Shown: positions 10,786 through 22,599 of the stretch, piece after piece | Layout of the letters: each line of letters starts with the position of its first letter | Numbering within the stretch: the stretch's first letter is position 1 | Assembly (NCBI GenBank): GCA_023014485.1 | Contig: JAJOZX010005631.1 | Span: 142,501-206,500 of the forward strand | Length of the DNA stretch: 64,000 bases | Direction of reading: 5' to 3' | DNA from: Bathynomus jamesi | Lineage: Eukaryota > Arthropoda > Malacostraca > Isopoda > Cirolanidae | Notes under the pieces: model-generated | Told to the model about the DNA's origin: nothing | Databases searched by the model: none | The model's input: only the letters and a program-made list of their open reading frames with translations | Made by a program: the position numbers and the translations under genes

Positions 10786-12057
10786 AATAAATGGAGTGGC
10801 TTCGGAGTGGGCGCCGTTACCAGTGGTGTCACAGGGTTCCGTTCTAGGTCCTTTACTTTTTATCAGCTATATTAACGATATAGACGTCGGGCTTCTAAGT
10901 ACAATCTCCAAATTTGCAGACGATACGGAATTAGGAAGTAGTGTAGGTATGAAGAGGGCGTAAGAACGTCAAAATGATCTTGACAGGTTGGGCGAGTGGT
11001 CTGCTACTTGGCAGATGCCATGCAACTTGGACAAATGTAAGGTAATACACATAGGTTATAAAAACCCAAAGACCGATTACTCTCTCTTGGGAAGGAACTT
11101 GACTGAGACCGACCTAGAAAAAGATTTAGGAGTCTATATCAGCAGTGATCTGAAACCGTCGAAGCACTGTGCAGAAGTCGAAAAGAGGGCCTTAAAAATA
11201 TTAGGTTATATGAAAAGACAGTGCCAATTTCGGAACAAGGAGACTGTAATGTCTTTCTATAATTCATTAGTCAGACCTCAACTGGAATACTGTGCGCAGT
11301 TTTGGTTTCCGTCGCTTAGTAAGGATATAGAAAGATTAGAAAGGGTACAAGCAAGGGCTACAAAATTGATCCCTTCAATGAGGATGCAAAACTACGAACA
11401 GAGATTGGAGCGCCTAAATCTGTTTACCTTAGAGACGAGGAGGTTGCGCGGTTAGCTGATTCAAATCTTCAAGATGCTCAATGGAATAGACAGGGTAGAT
11501 TACAGAAGCTTATTCTCACTTAATGCCAATCCGACAAGAAATAATGGGGTTTAAACTGGAACGAGACATTTAAGACCTCTTCTGCGGCAATTCTTTTCTA
11601 TAAAATAGTTAATATCTGGAACCAACTTCCTCAGAGGTTGTTTCAAGCCAAAGTGTAAATGTGTTTAAGAGGCTGACAAAGTCATGAATAAATCTCATGG
11701 TTTTAAGACTAAAACATAACGTAACTCTGCAGGAGTTCACTTGCAAATGTCTCTGTGGGCATGCTAATTATAGAGCTTTTTTTATATATTCTCCACTTTC
11801 CTGTAAAATTTCCTTGCCTACTTTTCCAGGGTCAAGGTATTTTCTCAACTTTTTTACGTACCTGCCTGTGACAGGGAAGGAGCGGAGGGTGGGAAGAGGT
11901 CCTATACTTTTATCCCGTTTTCTGCAACTGCAAGAATAGTTGAAAGAAAAATAAACTGTTTCACAAACAGAAACCTCTCAAAGTGCACCGGAAGTCTTTC
12001 AGGCTTCCTCTTGTCTTTGTATCTCCTTGTAATCTCTGGATGTTCTCTTTGTACACT
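10782..12057 (+). pseudogene. CR1-C: 5'-truncated CR1-like reverse transcriptase
   Basis: Begins inside RT domain 4 with SQGSVLGPLLFISYINDID, then FADDTELG (the catalytic F/YADD box). After a stop near 10,961 it continues as LGEWSATWQMPCNLDKCKVI, DLEKDLGVYISSDLK and FYNSLVRPQLEYCAQFWFPS, ending in RLERVQARATKLIPS and LETRRLRG with a TAG at 11,453. A degenerate C-terminus (FSLNANPTRNNG) and a long 3' UTR follow to about 12,050, where CTTGTAATCTCT-like sequence runs into a (CT)n tract. Motif order and wording are CR1-like. The N-terminal RT, endonuclease and ORF1 are missing. Confidence 0.85.
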
Positions 12058-12083
12058 CTCTCTCTCTCTCTCTCTCTCTCTCT
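12058..12083. repeat. (CT)n microsatellite
   Basis: Separates the 3' tail of CR1-C from the GC-rich start of CR1-D copy 1. Confidence 0.95.
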
Positions 12084-13043
12084 AGTAAACTTTATACTTG
12101 GGGTGTGACAGCCCTCCGGTCCCGAGTCGTGGGATTCTAGAGGAACTGGCTGCCAGTTCCTTTAGGTTCTCTCTCTCTCTCTCGGGAGGGCGGGTGAAGT
12201 ATTTTGCACAATCCCGTCTCGAGGTTACTAGGACCCCATCCCATCCCTACTCTGTCCTTTTAGCTTACGTTAAGGTTGTTCTCCTCTGACTGCAAAAAAA
12301 AAAAAAAACCTTTTCTTTTAGTATTAAGTCTTTTTCTCTTCTTTTACTATTAGGACCCTACTGCTACCTCATGCGTGGGAAGAGAGGCTTTGGAACCTCT
12401 ATAAATACACCATTTAACGCTCGTAGGTTGTGAGAGACTGGGATGGAGGGGTCCCAGGCGTAGGGGCGCGATGAATGGAGTGGTTAGTGCCCCGTTAAGC
12501 CCATTCCTAACGCGTAATGGCCTGACCAGCCCCTGCGACCGTTCTTTGGTGACCAATTAATGGTGCTTGGCTGTACTGCTCTGAGGTGAGAGAGCTTTAC
12601 TGCCCAGCTGGCTGCCAGGCCAGCGTAAAGTCTCGGGCGTAGCCTCTGGGTCTGGTGGGATATCCCTTGACACTGGATTCTAAGAGTCTGGCCGCTTGTG
12701 AGTGACTAGTAAGACTTAGTAAGGGGCTGCATCTCGCTGTCGCTCCTGGCGGAAAATCCGTGACGCTTGCGTTGCGAGTGTTTGTCAGTTGGTAGCTGCG
12801 ACACGTTTGGGACTGTCCGGCCCTGGGAGACCTTTGGTCGGTGCGGCAACAGGAGAGGTGTAGTCTTCTGGAAGGGATGAACGTCACTTGCAAATAGGTG
12901 GATGCGTCTACGCGCGGGATTAATTCACCCCCCCCTTTTTTATATACTGTACTGGTCAGAACGTTTTTGAGAGTTTTCATTGCTAGAACGCTTTATCTTA
13001 TTCAGAGTATTCAGAATTCGAAAAAAGAAAAAAAAAAGTTACA

Positions 13044-14361
13044 ATGACTGGACCGCAGAAATTGAAGGCTGAATGTGCGAAGTGTGAAGTGAACCAGTGG
13101 GTGACGAACTTCAAAGAAGCTTGCTTCGAGAAGATCAACCACTTCAGCATGTGCCGCTTTTGCGAACTCATGCGGTTTTACGAGAAGCTAGAGGAGAGGG
13201 TCCGGCGGCTCGAGTCGTTCAGACCGGCTGTTGGAGGTGCGGAAGTCACTGACGAGGCTGCACTGCCGCCTAACCCGGAGCTCATTCAGGATAGGATAGC
13301 TGCCGTGGAAAGGCGGTCCAGCGATGGAAATGGACAGATCTCGGGACCGCGGAGAAAGGGTAGAGGTGCAACCGGGGGCCAGGGTCGTAAATCAGTGTCA
13401 GGAATCGCCAGCGACCCACGTGGAATGCTTGGAAACGCGGCGTAAGGTGGAGGGTGCAAAAAAGGGGCTGATAGAGAAGGGTGGGAAGGGGCCTACTGAT
13501 GGCCCAAAGAAACCGAAGGATGTAGCTACCGGTCGGGGTGGGTCGGGTGGTGTAACTGCGTGTATGGGTGGCGACGGGTTTCGAAAGGTCTCAGGCAAGA
13601 ATGCTGCGAAGCCGAAGCCTGAGACCCCAGTTGCCCCTGTCAGGACCTCTAACCGCTTTAGTCTCCTGTGCTCGAAGGAGGAAGACACCGTTTTGATTGG
13701 GGACTCACAGATCAGGGGCCAGGAGAAGTACTTTGCTTCTGCAAACCGGGATGGGAGGAAGGTAAGGTGCTTACCTGGGCGGGGAACGGCTCACTTAAGG
13801 AAGGAGGTAGAGAAGGTGCGCTTGGCTAGTCGGAGGACTGCGATCGTTGTCCATGTTGGTGGCAACGACCTGTTCCTCAAAAGCGGTATGGTAGGTTCAA
13901 CAGAAGGGATCATCACCGAGATCATGTCTCTTGCGGATGATCTGAAACTTAAGACAGATAGGGGAATGTTGATGGGTATTTTACCGCGGATGAATGCCAG
14001 TGACCACGCGCTCAGTAAGGTCATTGGCATCAACGAGAGGGTGCAAGACTTGTGCGTCCCACTGGGCGTGAGGTTTGTTGACCCGTTCGACGCGTTTTCG
14101 GGTAGGTGGGATCTGTATCAGAGGGATGGTGTCCACCTCAATGTCAGGGGTAAAGGTGTGCTAGGCACGCTGCTTGACCGGCACCTATACCGTATGGTGA
14201 GGTCGAGTCCGGGGGGAGATGATGGGCCCCCACCGGGGAGGGATGATGATGAGCCGGGGCGGACGTACCCTCAACTGAAGGGTGCGTCCAGGTACAGGTG
14301 GGTGACTCTCCTTCCACGTTGGAGGGGGCTCAGGCTCCTGCGGAGATTGTCCCCTCGTTAG
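13044..14361 (+). pseudogene. CR1-D ORF1: zinc-finger plus SGNH/GDSL esterase-type protein
   Basis: Two overlapping frames, 13,044-13,445 and 13,324-14,361, form a frameshifted ORF1. The N-terminus has paired cysteines (AECAKC and CRFCELM), suggesting a zinc-binding treble clef, followed by a short heptad-like stretch (YEKLEERVRRLES). A basic, Gly/Lys-rich linker leads to an SGNH hydrolase fold: block I VLIGDSQIRG, block III VVHVGGNDLF, and block V DGVHLN with the catalytic Asp-x-x-His pair. Esterase-bearing ORF1 proteins are established for CR1-clade elements, where ORF1 is thought to bind RNA or act on lipids. All catalytic blocks survive here; only the reading frame is broken between 13,324 and 13,445. 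Confidence 0.8.
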
Positions 14362-14452
14362 TGAGGGGCTCTTCAACTCCCGACAGCGCTGGCTGTTCGG
14401 GAAACGGGTCGTGCTAGGGGGCGGTCAGAATAGGGGAGGCTCCCTCCGTGCA

Positions 14453-17184
14453 ATGCTTTTTAATGCTAGGTCGATCAGGAACAAGTTTTGAGAGCTACGG
14501 GCGCTCTTAGCATCAGAATACCAGGATATCGTTGCTATCACGAGTCCTGGATTCATACTGATCGTAGGGACTACGTTGGGGAGTTTGAAATTCCCGGGTA
14601 TAGAATGTTTCGCAAAGACCGCACCCGTGGGAGGGGGGTGGGGTACTAATATACGTCAGAGACACGTTGAGTCCGGTTGACTGCCAGTTCCGGTCGGAAC
14701 GGGAGCTGCTTGGCGTCGATCTGAACGTGGGAGGGACAAACTATAGGTTAATCTTGGTGTACAGACTCCGCATCTCCTCCTCGAGGACGATACAGCCCTG
14801 TACACCGAACTCAGTAGCCTGCTAGGGGATAGGGTGTGTGTAGTTTTAGGAGACTTCAACTGTCGCGGCATAAAGTGGAAAACAGGACTGCCGATGCTGA
14901 AGGGAGGAGGCTAGTTGACTTTGCTGATGAGAACTTCCTCACTCAGTGGGTCAACGAGCCTACACGAGGCGAAAGCGTTCTAGACTTAGTATTCACGACG
15001 AAGACAACCTCGTCACTGGCCTCACCGTTGACGAATCATTGGGCGGGAGTGATCACGGCTTATTAGGTTCCGTGTGTGCGTCCCTCGGGTGAAGCGTAGT
15101 AACTCGAGAGGCAGTAAGCTCGATCTCCGGCGGGCGAACTTTGTTAGCCTCAGGGATAGCGTAGGAGAGATGGGGTTAGAGGTTGGCGGCGATGTTGAGG
15201 GAGTGTGGAGTGCATTCCGGGATGAGTTTATGGTGCTGCAGTCTGCTGCCATACCCTCAAAACCGGTCACCCCTGCTTCAACGCAGCCTAAGTGGTTCAA
15301 TCGTGACATCGCTTCGGCTATCCGAAATAGGAAAGTAGCTTATAGGAGGGCGAAGGCCAATCGTTCCCACGAGAACACTGAAGCGTATGTCCGCCTGTGT
15401 AGGGAAGTGAAGGCGAAGGTTAGGCTAGCGAAACGTAACGAAGAACTACGGGTGGCAAGCCTCTGCAAGGGGAACCCTAAGGAGTTCTTCAGTTATGTTA
15501 ATAGTAGAAAGCCATTAGAAGCATGATAGGTCCGTTAAAGGACGGAAGCGGCGTTCTGCGGACCTCCGACGCGGACATCGCTAATGTGCTTAATGAGTAC
15601 TTTGCGGGAGTGTTCACCAGGGAGGATACCCGCGTCATCCCCGAGCCAGGCGTGAGGCACGAAGGTGCTGGCCTAGATAGTGTTAGATGTACCGCGACAG
15701 TCGTTGCTGATAGAATAGACAAACTGAGCGCGCTTAAGGCTCCTGGGCCAGACCAGTTTCTCCCCAGAGTGTTGCGAGAAGTGCGCGACCAGGTGGCTCC
15801 CCACCTGGCTACAGTCTTCAACAAATCGTTGGAGATGGGCCAGGTGCCTGGTGACTGGAGGGAGGCCAACGTGACCCCTATCTTTAAGAAAGGGGATCAC
15901 GAAAGTCCAGGGAACTATCGTCCCATCAGTCTCACTTCAGTTGAAGGTAAATTATTAGAAAGGATAATAGCTGATAGGATCGTTGACCATTTGGATTCCT
16001 ACAAGCTGCTTGGGGACTCCCAACATGGGTTTAGACGGCATAGGTCGTGTCTCACCAACTTGCTCGAGTTTTTCCACGTCATGTTGAGTGAGTACGATAA
16101 GAGTAGGGCGATTGATATACTTTATCTCGACTTTCAGAAAGCCTTTGATAAGGTACCTCACCGCCGGCTAATGGCGAAAGTGCGCGCGCTGGGTATCGGT
16201 GGGGAAATAGGTAGGTGGATTGAAAACTGACTGAGGAATAGGCGGCAGAGGGTGGTAATTAAAGGGGCTAGTTCGGGTTGGGCCTCGGTCACTAGTGGGG
16301 TTCCTCAGGGTTCCGTTTTGGGGCCACTGTTGTTTATCATTTACATAAATGATATCGACTATGGCATCGTCAGTCGGATCGCCAAATTCGCTGATGACAC
16401 CAAGCTTGGGGCCAATGTTGGGACGCCCGAAGCGATCGAGGAACTGCGTGCGGACGTAGGTAGGATAGGAGAGTGGTCCGAAAAATGGCAAATGCCGTTT
16501 AACTTGGGTAAATGCAAAGTGATGCACATTGGCTACGCCAATCCCAAGTCGGGCTACTCGATGTTGGGTAGTAATATCGAGGTGACTGATTTAGAAAAGG
16601 ACTTGGGTGTGCTAATTAGCAGCGACCTTAAGTTTACGAAACAGTGTGTAGCGGTGGAAAAGAAAGCCCAGAAACTATTGGGTTATATCAGGAGGCAATT
16701 TCAGTTTCAGAACAAGGAGATTGTGCTCTCACTGTACAATTCCCTTGTTCGGCCGCACCTGGAGTATGCTGTGCAGTTCTGGTCGCCCACCCTCAGGAAA
16801 GATATTGAGAGGCTGGAGCGAGTGCAGGCGAGGGCCACAAAGTTAATCCCTTCCGTTAGGCATATGGGTTACAATCGACGGTTACGCGCCCTGAACTTGT
16901 TTTCGCTTGAAACTCGGAGGTTGCGCGGTCAACTGATCGAGGTTTTCAAGCTCTTACGCGGTTTCAACGATGTCGATTTTAGAAGTATGTTTAGTTTAAA
17001 TGATAACCCAACTCGCAACAATGGTTGGAAGTTGGATTTGAAACGGTTTAGGACTAGTGTGTGTGGGAATTACTTTACGTATAAGATCTGTGTCACATGG
17101 AACAGGTTACCTTCGGAAGTTGTGAACAGTTCCTATGTGGATCAGTTCAAGAAAAGGGTAGACGAAATCTTGCACACTATTTGA
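14453..17184 (+). pseudogene. CR1-D ORF2: APE endonuclease plus reverse transcriptase
   Basis: Starts MLFNARSIRNKF at 14,453, immediately hit by a TGA. The APE-type endonuclease continues over several frames, with GDFNC near 14,860 and the terminal GGSDHG motif near 15,050. A long frame (15,074-15,526) covers the linker, ending GNPKEFFSYVNSRKP. RT begins at 15,523 with KAPGPDQFLPRVL, IFKKGDHESPGNYRPISLTS, HGFRRHRSCLTNLLEF and YLDFQKAFDKVPH. A TGG-to-TGA change at 16,228-16,230 stops it; the third copy has TGG there. RT resumes with GVPQGSVLGPLLFIIYINDI, FADDTKLG (catalytic box), DLEKDLGVLISSDLKF and RLERVQARATKLIPS, ending LHTI at 17,184. Domain order is standard for CR1. Confidence 0.88.
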
Positions 17185-17189
17185 GTGTG

Positions 17190-17600
17190 TAAAGACATTT
17201 AGGACCTCAGTCTGCGGAAATTTCTTTTCCTATAAAATAGTTAATATCTGGAACCAACTTCCCTCAGAGGTTGTTTCCAGTCAAAGTGTAAATGTGTTTA
17301 AAAATAGGCTAGACAAGTACTGAATACTCTCATAGTTCAAGACTAAAACATAAGAAAACTCTGCAGGAGATCGCTTGCACGGTGTCTCTGTGAGCAAGCT
17401 AAATATAGAGCTATTTATATATTCTCCACTTTCCTGTAAAATTTCCTTGGCTACTTTTCCAGGGTCAAGGTATTTTCTTCAACCTTTTTCCGTACCTGCC
17501 TCTGGCAGGGAGGGAGCGGAGGGTGGGGAGAGAGCCTTCTACTTTTCTATCTAGTTTTCTACTACTGCTAGGATAGTTGAAAGAAAAATAAACTTTTACA
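17190..17600 (+). mobile_element. CR1-C 3' fragment inserted in the CR1-D 3' UTR
   Basis: Encodes only the last 43 or so residues of a CR1-C RT (FRTSVCGNFFSYKIVNIWNQ ... NRLDKY, stop near 17,325) plus its 3' UTR, matching 11,560-11,950. It lies between GAGTGTGTA and AAATTTTCC, which are adjacent in CR1-D copy 3. So it is a short 5'-truncated insertion. Confidence 0.75.
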
Positions 17601-17690
17601 AAATTTTCCCTGGCACCCGTTGCCATTGGTACCTCCTCGGTATGGGCCGCAAGGCCTTTTGAGGTACTTCTTTTCCTTGTAACTCCTTGT

Positions 17691-17695
<5 letters not shown>

Positions 17696-17737
<42 letters not shown>
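17696..17737. repeat. (CT)n microsatellite between CR1-D copies 1 and 2
   Basis: Continuous CT run joining the 3' tail of one copy to the truncated 5' edge of the next. Confidence 0.95.
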
Positions 17738-17738
<1 letters not shown>

Positions 17739-19640
17739 AAAGCCAATCGTTCCCACGAGAACACTGAGGCGTATGTCCGCCTGTGCAGGGAAGTTAAGGC
17801 GAAGGTTAGGCTAGCCAAACGTAACGAAGAACTCCGAGTGACAAGCCTTTGCAAGGTGGCGCGCTGCCGACCTCCGACGCGGACATCGCTAATGTGCTGA
17901 ATGAATGCTTTGCGGGAGTGTTCACTAGGGAGGACACCCGCGTCATCCCCGAGCCAGGCGTCAGGCACAACGGTGCTCGTTTGGATAGTGTTCGGTGTAC
18001 CGCGACAGACGTTGCGTATAGAAGAGACAAACTGAACGCGTTTAAGGCTCATGAGCCAGACCAGTTCCTCCCAAGAGTGTTGCGGGAAGTGCGCGACCAG
18101 TTGGCTTCCCACCTGGATACAGTCTTCAACAAATCGTTGAAGACGGGCCAGGTGCCTGGTGACTGAAAGGAAGCCAACGTGACCCTATCTTTAAGAATGG
18201 GGATCACGAAAGTCCAAGGAACTATCGTCCCATTAATCTCACTTCGGCCGTGGTATATTATTAGAGGGGATAATAGCTGATAGGATTGTTAACCATTTGG
18301 ATTCCTACAAGCTGCTTGGGGACTCCCAACATGGGTTTAGATGGCATAGGTCGTGTCTCACCAACCAGCTCGAATTTTTCCACGTCATGTGGAGTGAGTA
18401 CGATAAGAGTAGGGCGATTGATATACTTTATCTCGACTTTCAGAAAGCTTTTGATAAGGTACTTCACCGCCGGTTAATGGCCAAAGTGCGCGCGCTGGGT
18501 ATCGATGGGGAAGTAGGTAACTGGATTGGAAACTGGCTGAAGAATAGGCGGCAGACGGTTGTAATTAAAGGGACTAGTTCGGGTTGGGCCTCGGTCACTA
18601 GCGGGGTTCCTCAGGGTTCCGTTTTGGGGCTGCTGCTGTTTATCATCTACATAAATGATATCGACGCTGGCATCGTCAGTAGGATCGCCAAATTCACTGA
18701 TGACACCAAGCTTGGGGCCAATGTTGGGACGCCGGAGGCGATCGAGCAACTGCGTGCGGACCTAGGTAGGATAGGAGAGTGGTCCGAAAAATGGCAAATG
18801 CCGTTTAACTTGGGTAAGCAAGGTGATGCACACTGGCTACGCCAATCCCAAGTCGGAGTACTCGATGTTGGGGAGTAATATCGAGGCCACTGATTTGGAA
18901 AAGGACTTGGGTGTGCTAATTAGCAGCGACCTTAAATTTACCAAACAGTGCTTAGAGGTAGAAAAGAAAGCTCACAAACTGTTGGGTTATATCAGGAGCC
19001 AATTTCGATTTTGGAACAAAAAACTGTGCTCCTTCTGTACAATTCCCTGGTTCGGCCGCACCTGGAGTACGCTGTGCAGTTCTAGTCACCCACCCTCAGG
19101 AAAGATATTGAGAGGCTGGAGCGAGTGCAGGCGAGGGCCACAAAGTTAATTCCTTCTGTTAGGTATATGGGCTACAATCAACGCTTACACGCCCTGAATT
19201 TCTTTTTGCTGGAAACGCGGAGGCTGCGCGGTCAACTCATCGAGGTTTTCAAGCTCTTTCACGGGTTCGATGATGTCGATTTTAGAAGCATGTTTAGTTT
19301 AAATGATAACTCAACTTGCAACAATGGATGGAAGTTGGATTTGAAGCGGTTTAGCACTCGTGTGTGGGGAAATTACTTTACCTAAAGATCTGTGACACGT
19401 GGAACAGGCTACCTTCAGAAGTTTGGAACAGTTCCTCTGTGGATCAATTGAAGAAAAGGTTAGACCGAATCTTGCACACTATTTGAGGATGTGTGTTACT
19501 GTCTTCTGGGTTGGCTGTTTGAGAAGTTAGCTGTGACAGTGTGTAGGAATTTTTCCCTGGCACCCGTTGCCATTGGTACCTCCTCGGTATGGCCGCAAGG
19601 CCTTTTGAGGTATTTCTTTTCCTTGTAATTCCTTGTAACA
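17738..19640 (+). pseudogene. CR1-D copy 2: 5'-truncated, degenerate
   Basis: Begins in the endonuclease-RT linker (KANRSHENTEAYVRLCREVK) and contains RT with many changes: a TGA at about 18,164, frame changes near 18,180-18,250 and 18,815, and an altered catalytic box (FTDDTKLG instead of FADDTKLG). The RT ends near 19,485. It has a unique 60-bp insertion in the 3' UTR before the common GGCACCCGTTGCC tail at 19,558. Roughly 10 percent divergent by eye from copies 1 and 3, so it is the oldest of the three. Confidence 0.85.
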
Positions 19641-19643
19641 CTC

Positions 19644-19702
<59 letters not shown>
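19641..19702. repeat. (CT)n microsatellite between CR1-D copies 2 and 3
   Basis: CT run with one GT interruption; again tail-to-truncated-head junction. Confidence 0.95.
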
Positions 19703-19705
<3 letters not shown>

Positions 19706-22050
19706 GGGAGGAGGCTAGTTGACTTTGCTGATGAGAACTTCCTCACTCAGTGGGTCAACGAGCCTACACGAGGCGAAAGCGTTCTAGACTTAGTATTCAC
19801 GACCAAAGACAACCTCGTCACTGGCCTCACCGTTGACGAATCATTGGGCGGGAGTGATCACGGTCTTATTAGGTTCCGTGTGTGCGTCCCTCGGGTGAAG
19901 CGTAGTAACTCGAGAGGCAGTAAGCTCGATCTCCGGCGGGCGAACTTTGTTAGCCTCAGGGATAGCGTAGGAGAGATGGGGTTAGAGGTTGGCGGCGATG
20001 TTGAGGGAGTGTGGAGTGCATTCCGGGACGAGTTTATGGTGCTGCAGTCTGCGGCCATACCCTCAAAACCGGTCACCCCTGCTTCAACGCAGCCTAAGTG
20101 GTTCAATCGTGACATCGCTTCGGCTATCCGAAATAGGAAAGTAGCGTATAGGAGGGCGAAGGCCAATCGTTCCCACGAGAACACTGAAGCGTATGTCCGC
20201 CTGTGTAGGGAAGTGAAGGCAAAGGTTAGGCTAGCGAAACGTAACGAAGAACTACGGGTGGCAAGCCTCAGCAAGGGGAACCCTAAGGAATTCTTCAGTT
20301 ATGTTAATAGTAGAAAACCCATTAGAAGCATGACGCGGACATCGCTAATGTGCTTAATGAGTACTTTGCGGGAGTGTTCACCAGGGAGGATACCCGCGTC
20401 ATCCCCGAGCCAGGCGTGAGGCACGAAGGTGCTGGCCTGGATAGTGTTAGATGTACCGCGACAGTCGTTGCCGATAGAATAGACAAACTGAGCGCGTTTA
20501 AGGCTCCTGGGCCAGACCAGTTTCTCCCCAGAGTGTTGCGAGAAGTGCGCGACCAGGTGGCTCCTCACCTGGCTACAGTCTTCAACAAATCGTTGGAGAT
20601 GGGCCAGGTGCCTGGTGACTGGAGGGAAGCCAACGTGACCCCTATCTTTAAGAAAGGGGATCACGAAAGTCCAGGGAACTATCGTCCCATTAGTCTCACT
20701 TCAGTTGTAGGTAAATTATAAGAAGGGATAATAGCTGATAGGATCGTTGACCATCTGGATTCCTACAAGCTGCTTGGGGACTCCCAACATGGGTTTAGAC
20801 GGCATAGGTCGTGTCTCACCAACTTGCTCGAGTTTTTCCACGTCATGTTGAGTGAGTACGATAAGAGTAGGGCTATTGATATACTTTATCTCGACTTTCA
20901 GAAAGCCTTTGATAAGGTACCTCACCGCCGGCTAACGGCGAAAGTGCGCGCGCTGGGTATCGATAGGGAAATAGGTAGGTGGATTGAAAACTGGCTGAGG
21001 AATAGGCGGCAGAGGGTGGTAATTAAAGGGGCTAGATCGGGTTGGGCCTCGGTCACTAGTGGGGTTCCTCAGGGTTCCGTTTTGGGGCCACTGTTGTTTA
21101 TCATTTACATAAATGATATCGACTATGGCATCGTCAGTCGGATCGCCAAATTCGCTGATGACACCAAGCTTGGGGCCAATGTTGGGACGCCCGAAGCGAT
21201 CGAGGAACTGCGTGCGGACGTAGGTAGGATAGGAGAGTGGTCCGAAAAATGGCAAATGCCGTTTAACTTGGGTAAATGCAAAGTGATGCACATTGGCTAC
21301 GCCAATCCCAAGTCGGACTACTCGATGTTGGGTAGTAATATCGAGGTGACTGATTTAGAAAAGGACTTGGGTGTGCTAATTAGCAGCGACCTTAAGTTTA
21401 CGAAACAGTGTGTAGATGTGGAAAAGAAAGCCCAGAAACTATTGGGTTATATCAGGAGGCAATTTCAGTTTCAGAACAAGGAGATTGTGCTCTCACTGTA
21501 CAATTCCCTTGTTCGTCCGCACCTGGAGTATGCTGTGCAGTTCTGGTCGCCCACCCTCAGGAAAGATATTGAGAGGCTGGAGCGAGTGCAGGCGAGGGCC
21601 ACAGTTAATCCCTTCCGTTAGGAATATGGGCTACAATCGACGGTTACGCGCCCTGAACTTGTTTTCGCTTGAAACTTGGAGGCTGCGCGGTCAACTGATC
21701 GAGGTTTTGAAGCTCTTACGCGGGTTGAACGATGTCGATTTTAGAAGTATGTTTAGTTTAAATGATAACCCAACTCGCAACAATGGTTGGAAGTTGGATT
21801 TGAAACGGTTTAGGACTAGTGTGTGTGGGAATTACTTTACGTATAAGATCTGTGACACATGGAACAGGTTACTTTCGGAAGTTGTGAACAGTTCCTCTGT
21901 GGATCAGTTCAAGAAAAGGTTAGACCAAATTTTGCACACTATTTGAGTGTGTAGAAAATTTTCCTTGGCACCCGTTGCCATTGGTACCTCCTCGGTATGG
22001 GCCGCAAGGCCTTTTGAGGTACTTCTTTTCCTTGTAACTCCTTGTAACTC
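19703..22050 (+). pseudogene. CR1-D copy 3: 5'-truncated, very close to copy 1
   Basis: Starts in the endonuclease (EGRRLVDFADENFLTQWVNE), keeps GGSDHGLIRF and the linker, then RT. Compared with copy 1 it lacks 46 bp near 20,332, has TAA at 20,718 in GKLL, and lost 2 bp near 21,604 (ARATKLIPS frame broken). It retains TGG where copy 1 has the TGA at 16,228, and FADDTKLG is intact. The RT ends LHTI at 21,943. The D-type tail, ending in repeated CCTTGTAACT, is at 21,960-22,050. Nearly identical to copy 1, so recent or homogenised. Confidence 0.88.
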
Positions 22051-22329
22051 CTTGGAGTACGAACCACTGTACAGTATCACGGATACGCATTTACGAGTTA
22101 AAGTTGATATTCATTTTAAGTATTTATTATTTGTTGTAATTTATGTATTAAAATAAATATTTTCCTATGGATCCAGACTTTCGGCCCACCCTGTATATTA
22201 GGGTGATCCAAAAAAAAAGAAAATGAAAAAAATATTTCTCATGATATTTGTTCATATTTTTCAATCAATATTGATGTTGAAAATAAAAATTTTAATCGAT
22301 TCGAGCAAATTTAGAGGTGGCGCAACTCG

Positions 22330-22504
22330 AAGCCATGGTATCATTCTACAGTTTGGGGTGGTAAATTTGTTTAAATTTGCGCCACCCTTAAATATGAATA
22401 GATTTAGCTCCAAATTCGGTCTAAGGTCTTTTTCTTATAAAGAATGAGAAAATGCATCAGGAGCTCTTATTTGTACATTTTAAGTTTTTACCATATATGT
22501 GTGT

Positions 22505-22505
<1 letters not shown>
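22330..22505 (+). repeat. Dispersed repeat, inverted copy at 24,852-25,022
   Basis: Shares CAGTTTGGGGTGGTAAATTT, TTGCGCCACCCTTAAATAT and AGCTCTTATTTGT with the reverse complement of 24,852-25,022. No coding potential seen. Confidence 0.85.

Positions 22506-22507
<2 letters not shown>

Positions 22508-22594
<87 letters not shown>
22508..22594. repeat. (CT)n(TA)n compound microsatellite
   Basis: CT run then about 28 TA units, next to a TA-target element. Confidence 0.97.
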
Positions 22595-22597
<3 letters not shown>

Positions 22598-22599
22598 TA

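Larger units (their letters stand above)
12084..17695 (+). mobile_element. CR1-D copy 1: near full-length CR1 retrotransposon
   Basis: A GC-rich 5' leader of about 950 bp (12,084-13,043) precedes ORF1 (13,044-14,361) and ORF2 (14,453-17,184). The D-type 3' tail, GGCACCCGTTGCCATTGGTA through CCTTGTAACTC repeats, lies at 17,604-17,695. A 5'-truncated CR1-C fragment (about 17,190-17,600) interrupts the 3' UTR. The GC content contrasts strongly with the AT-rich surroundings. Both ORFs carry lesions, so it is inactive. The exact 5' end is uncertain; I place it after the (CT)n run because nothing upstream resembles the leader. Confidence 0.75.

Noticed and set aside
12597..12980. 127-aa minus-strand ORF in the GC-rich leader
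   Set aside because: Lies antisense in the CR1-D 5' leader; GC-rich sequence keeps frames open by chance.
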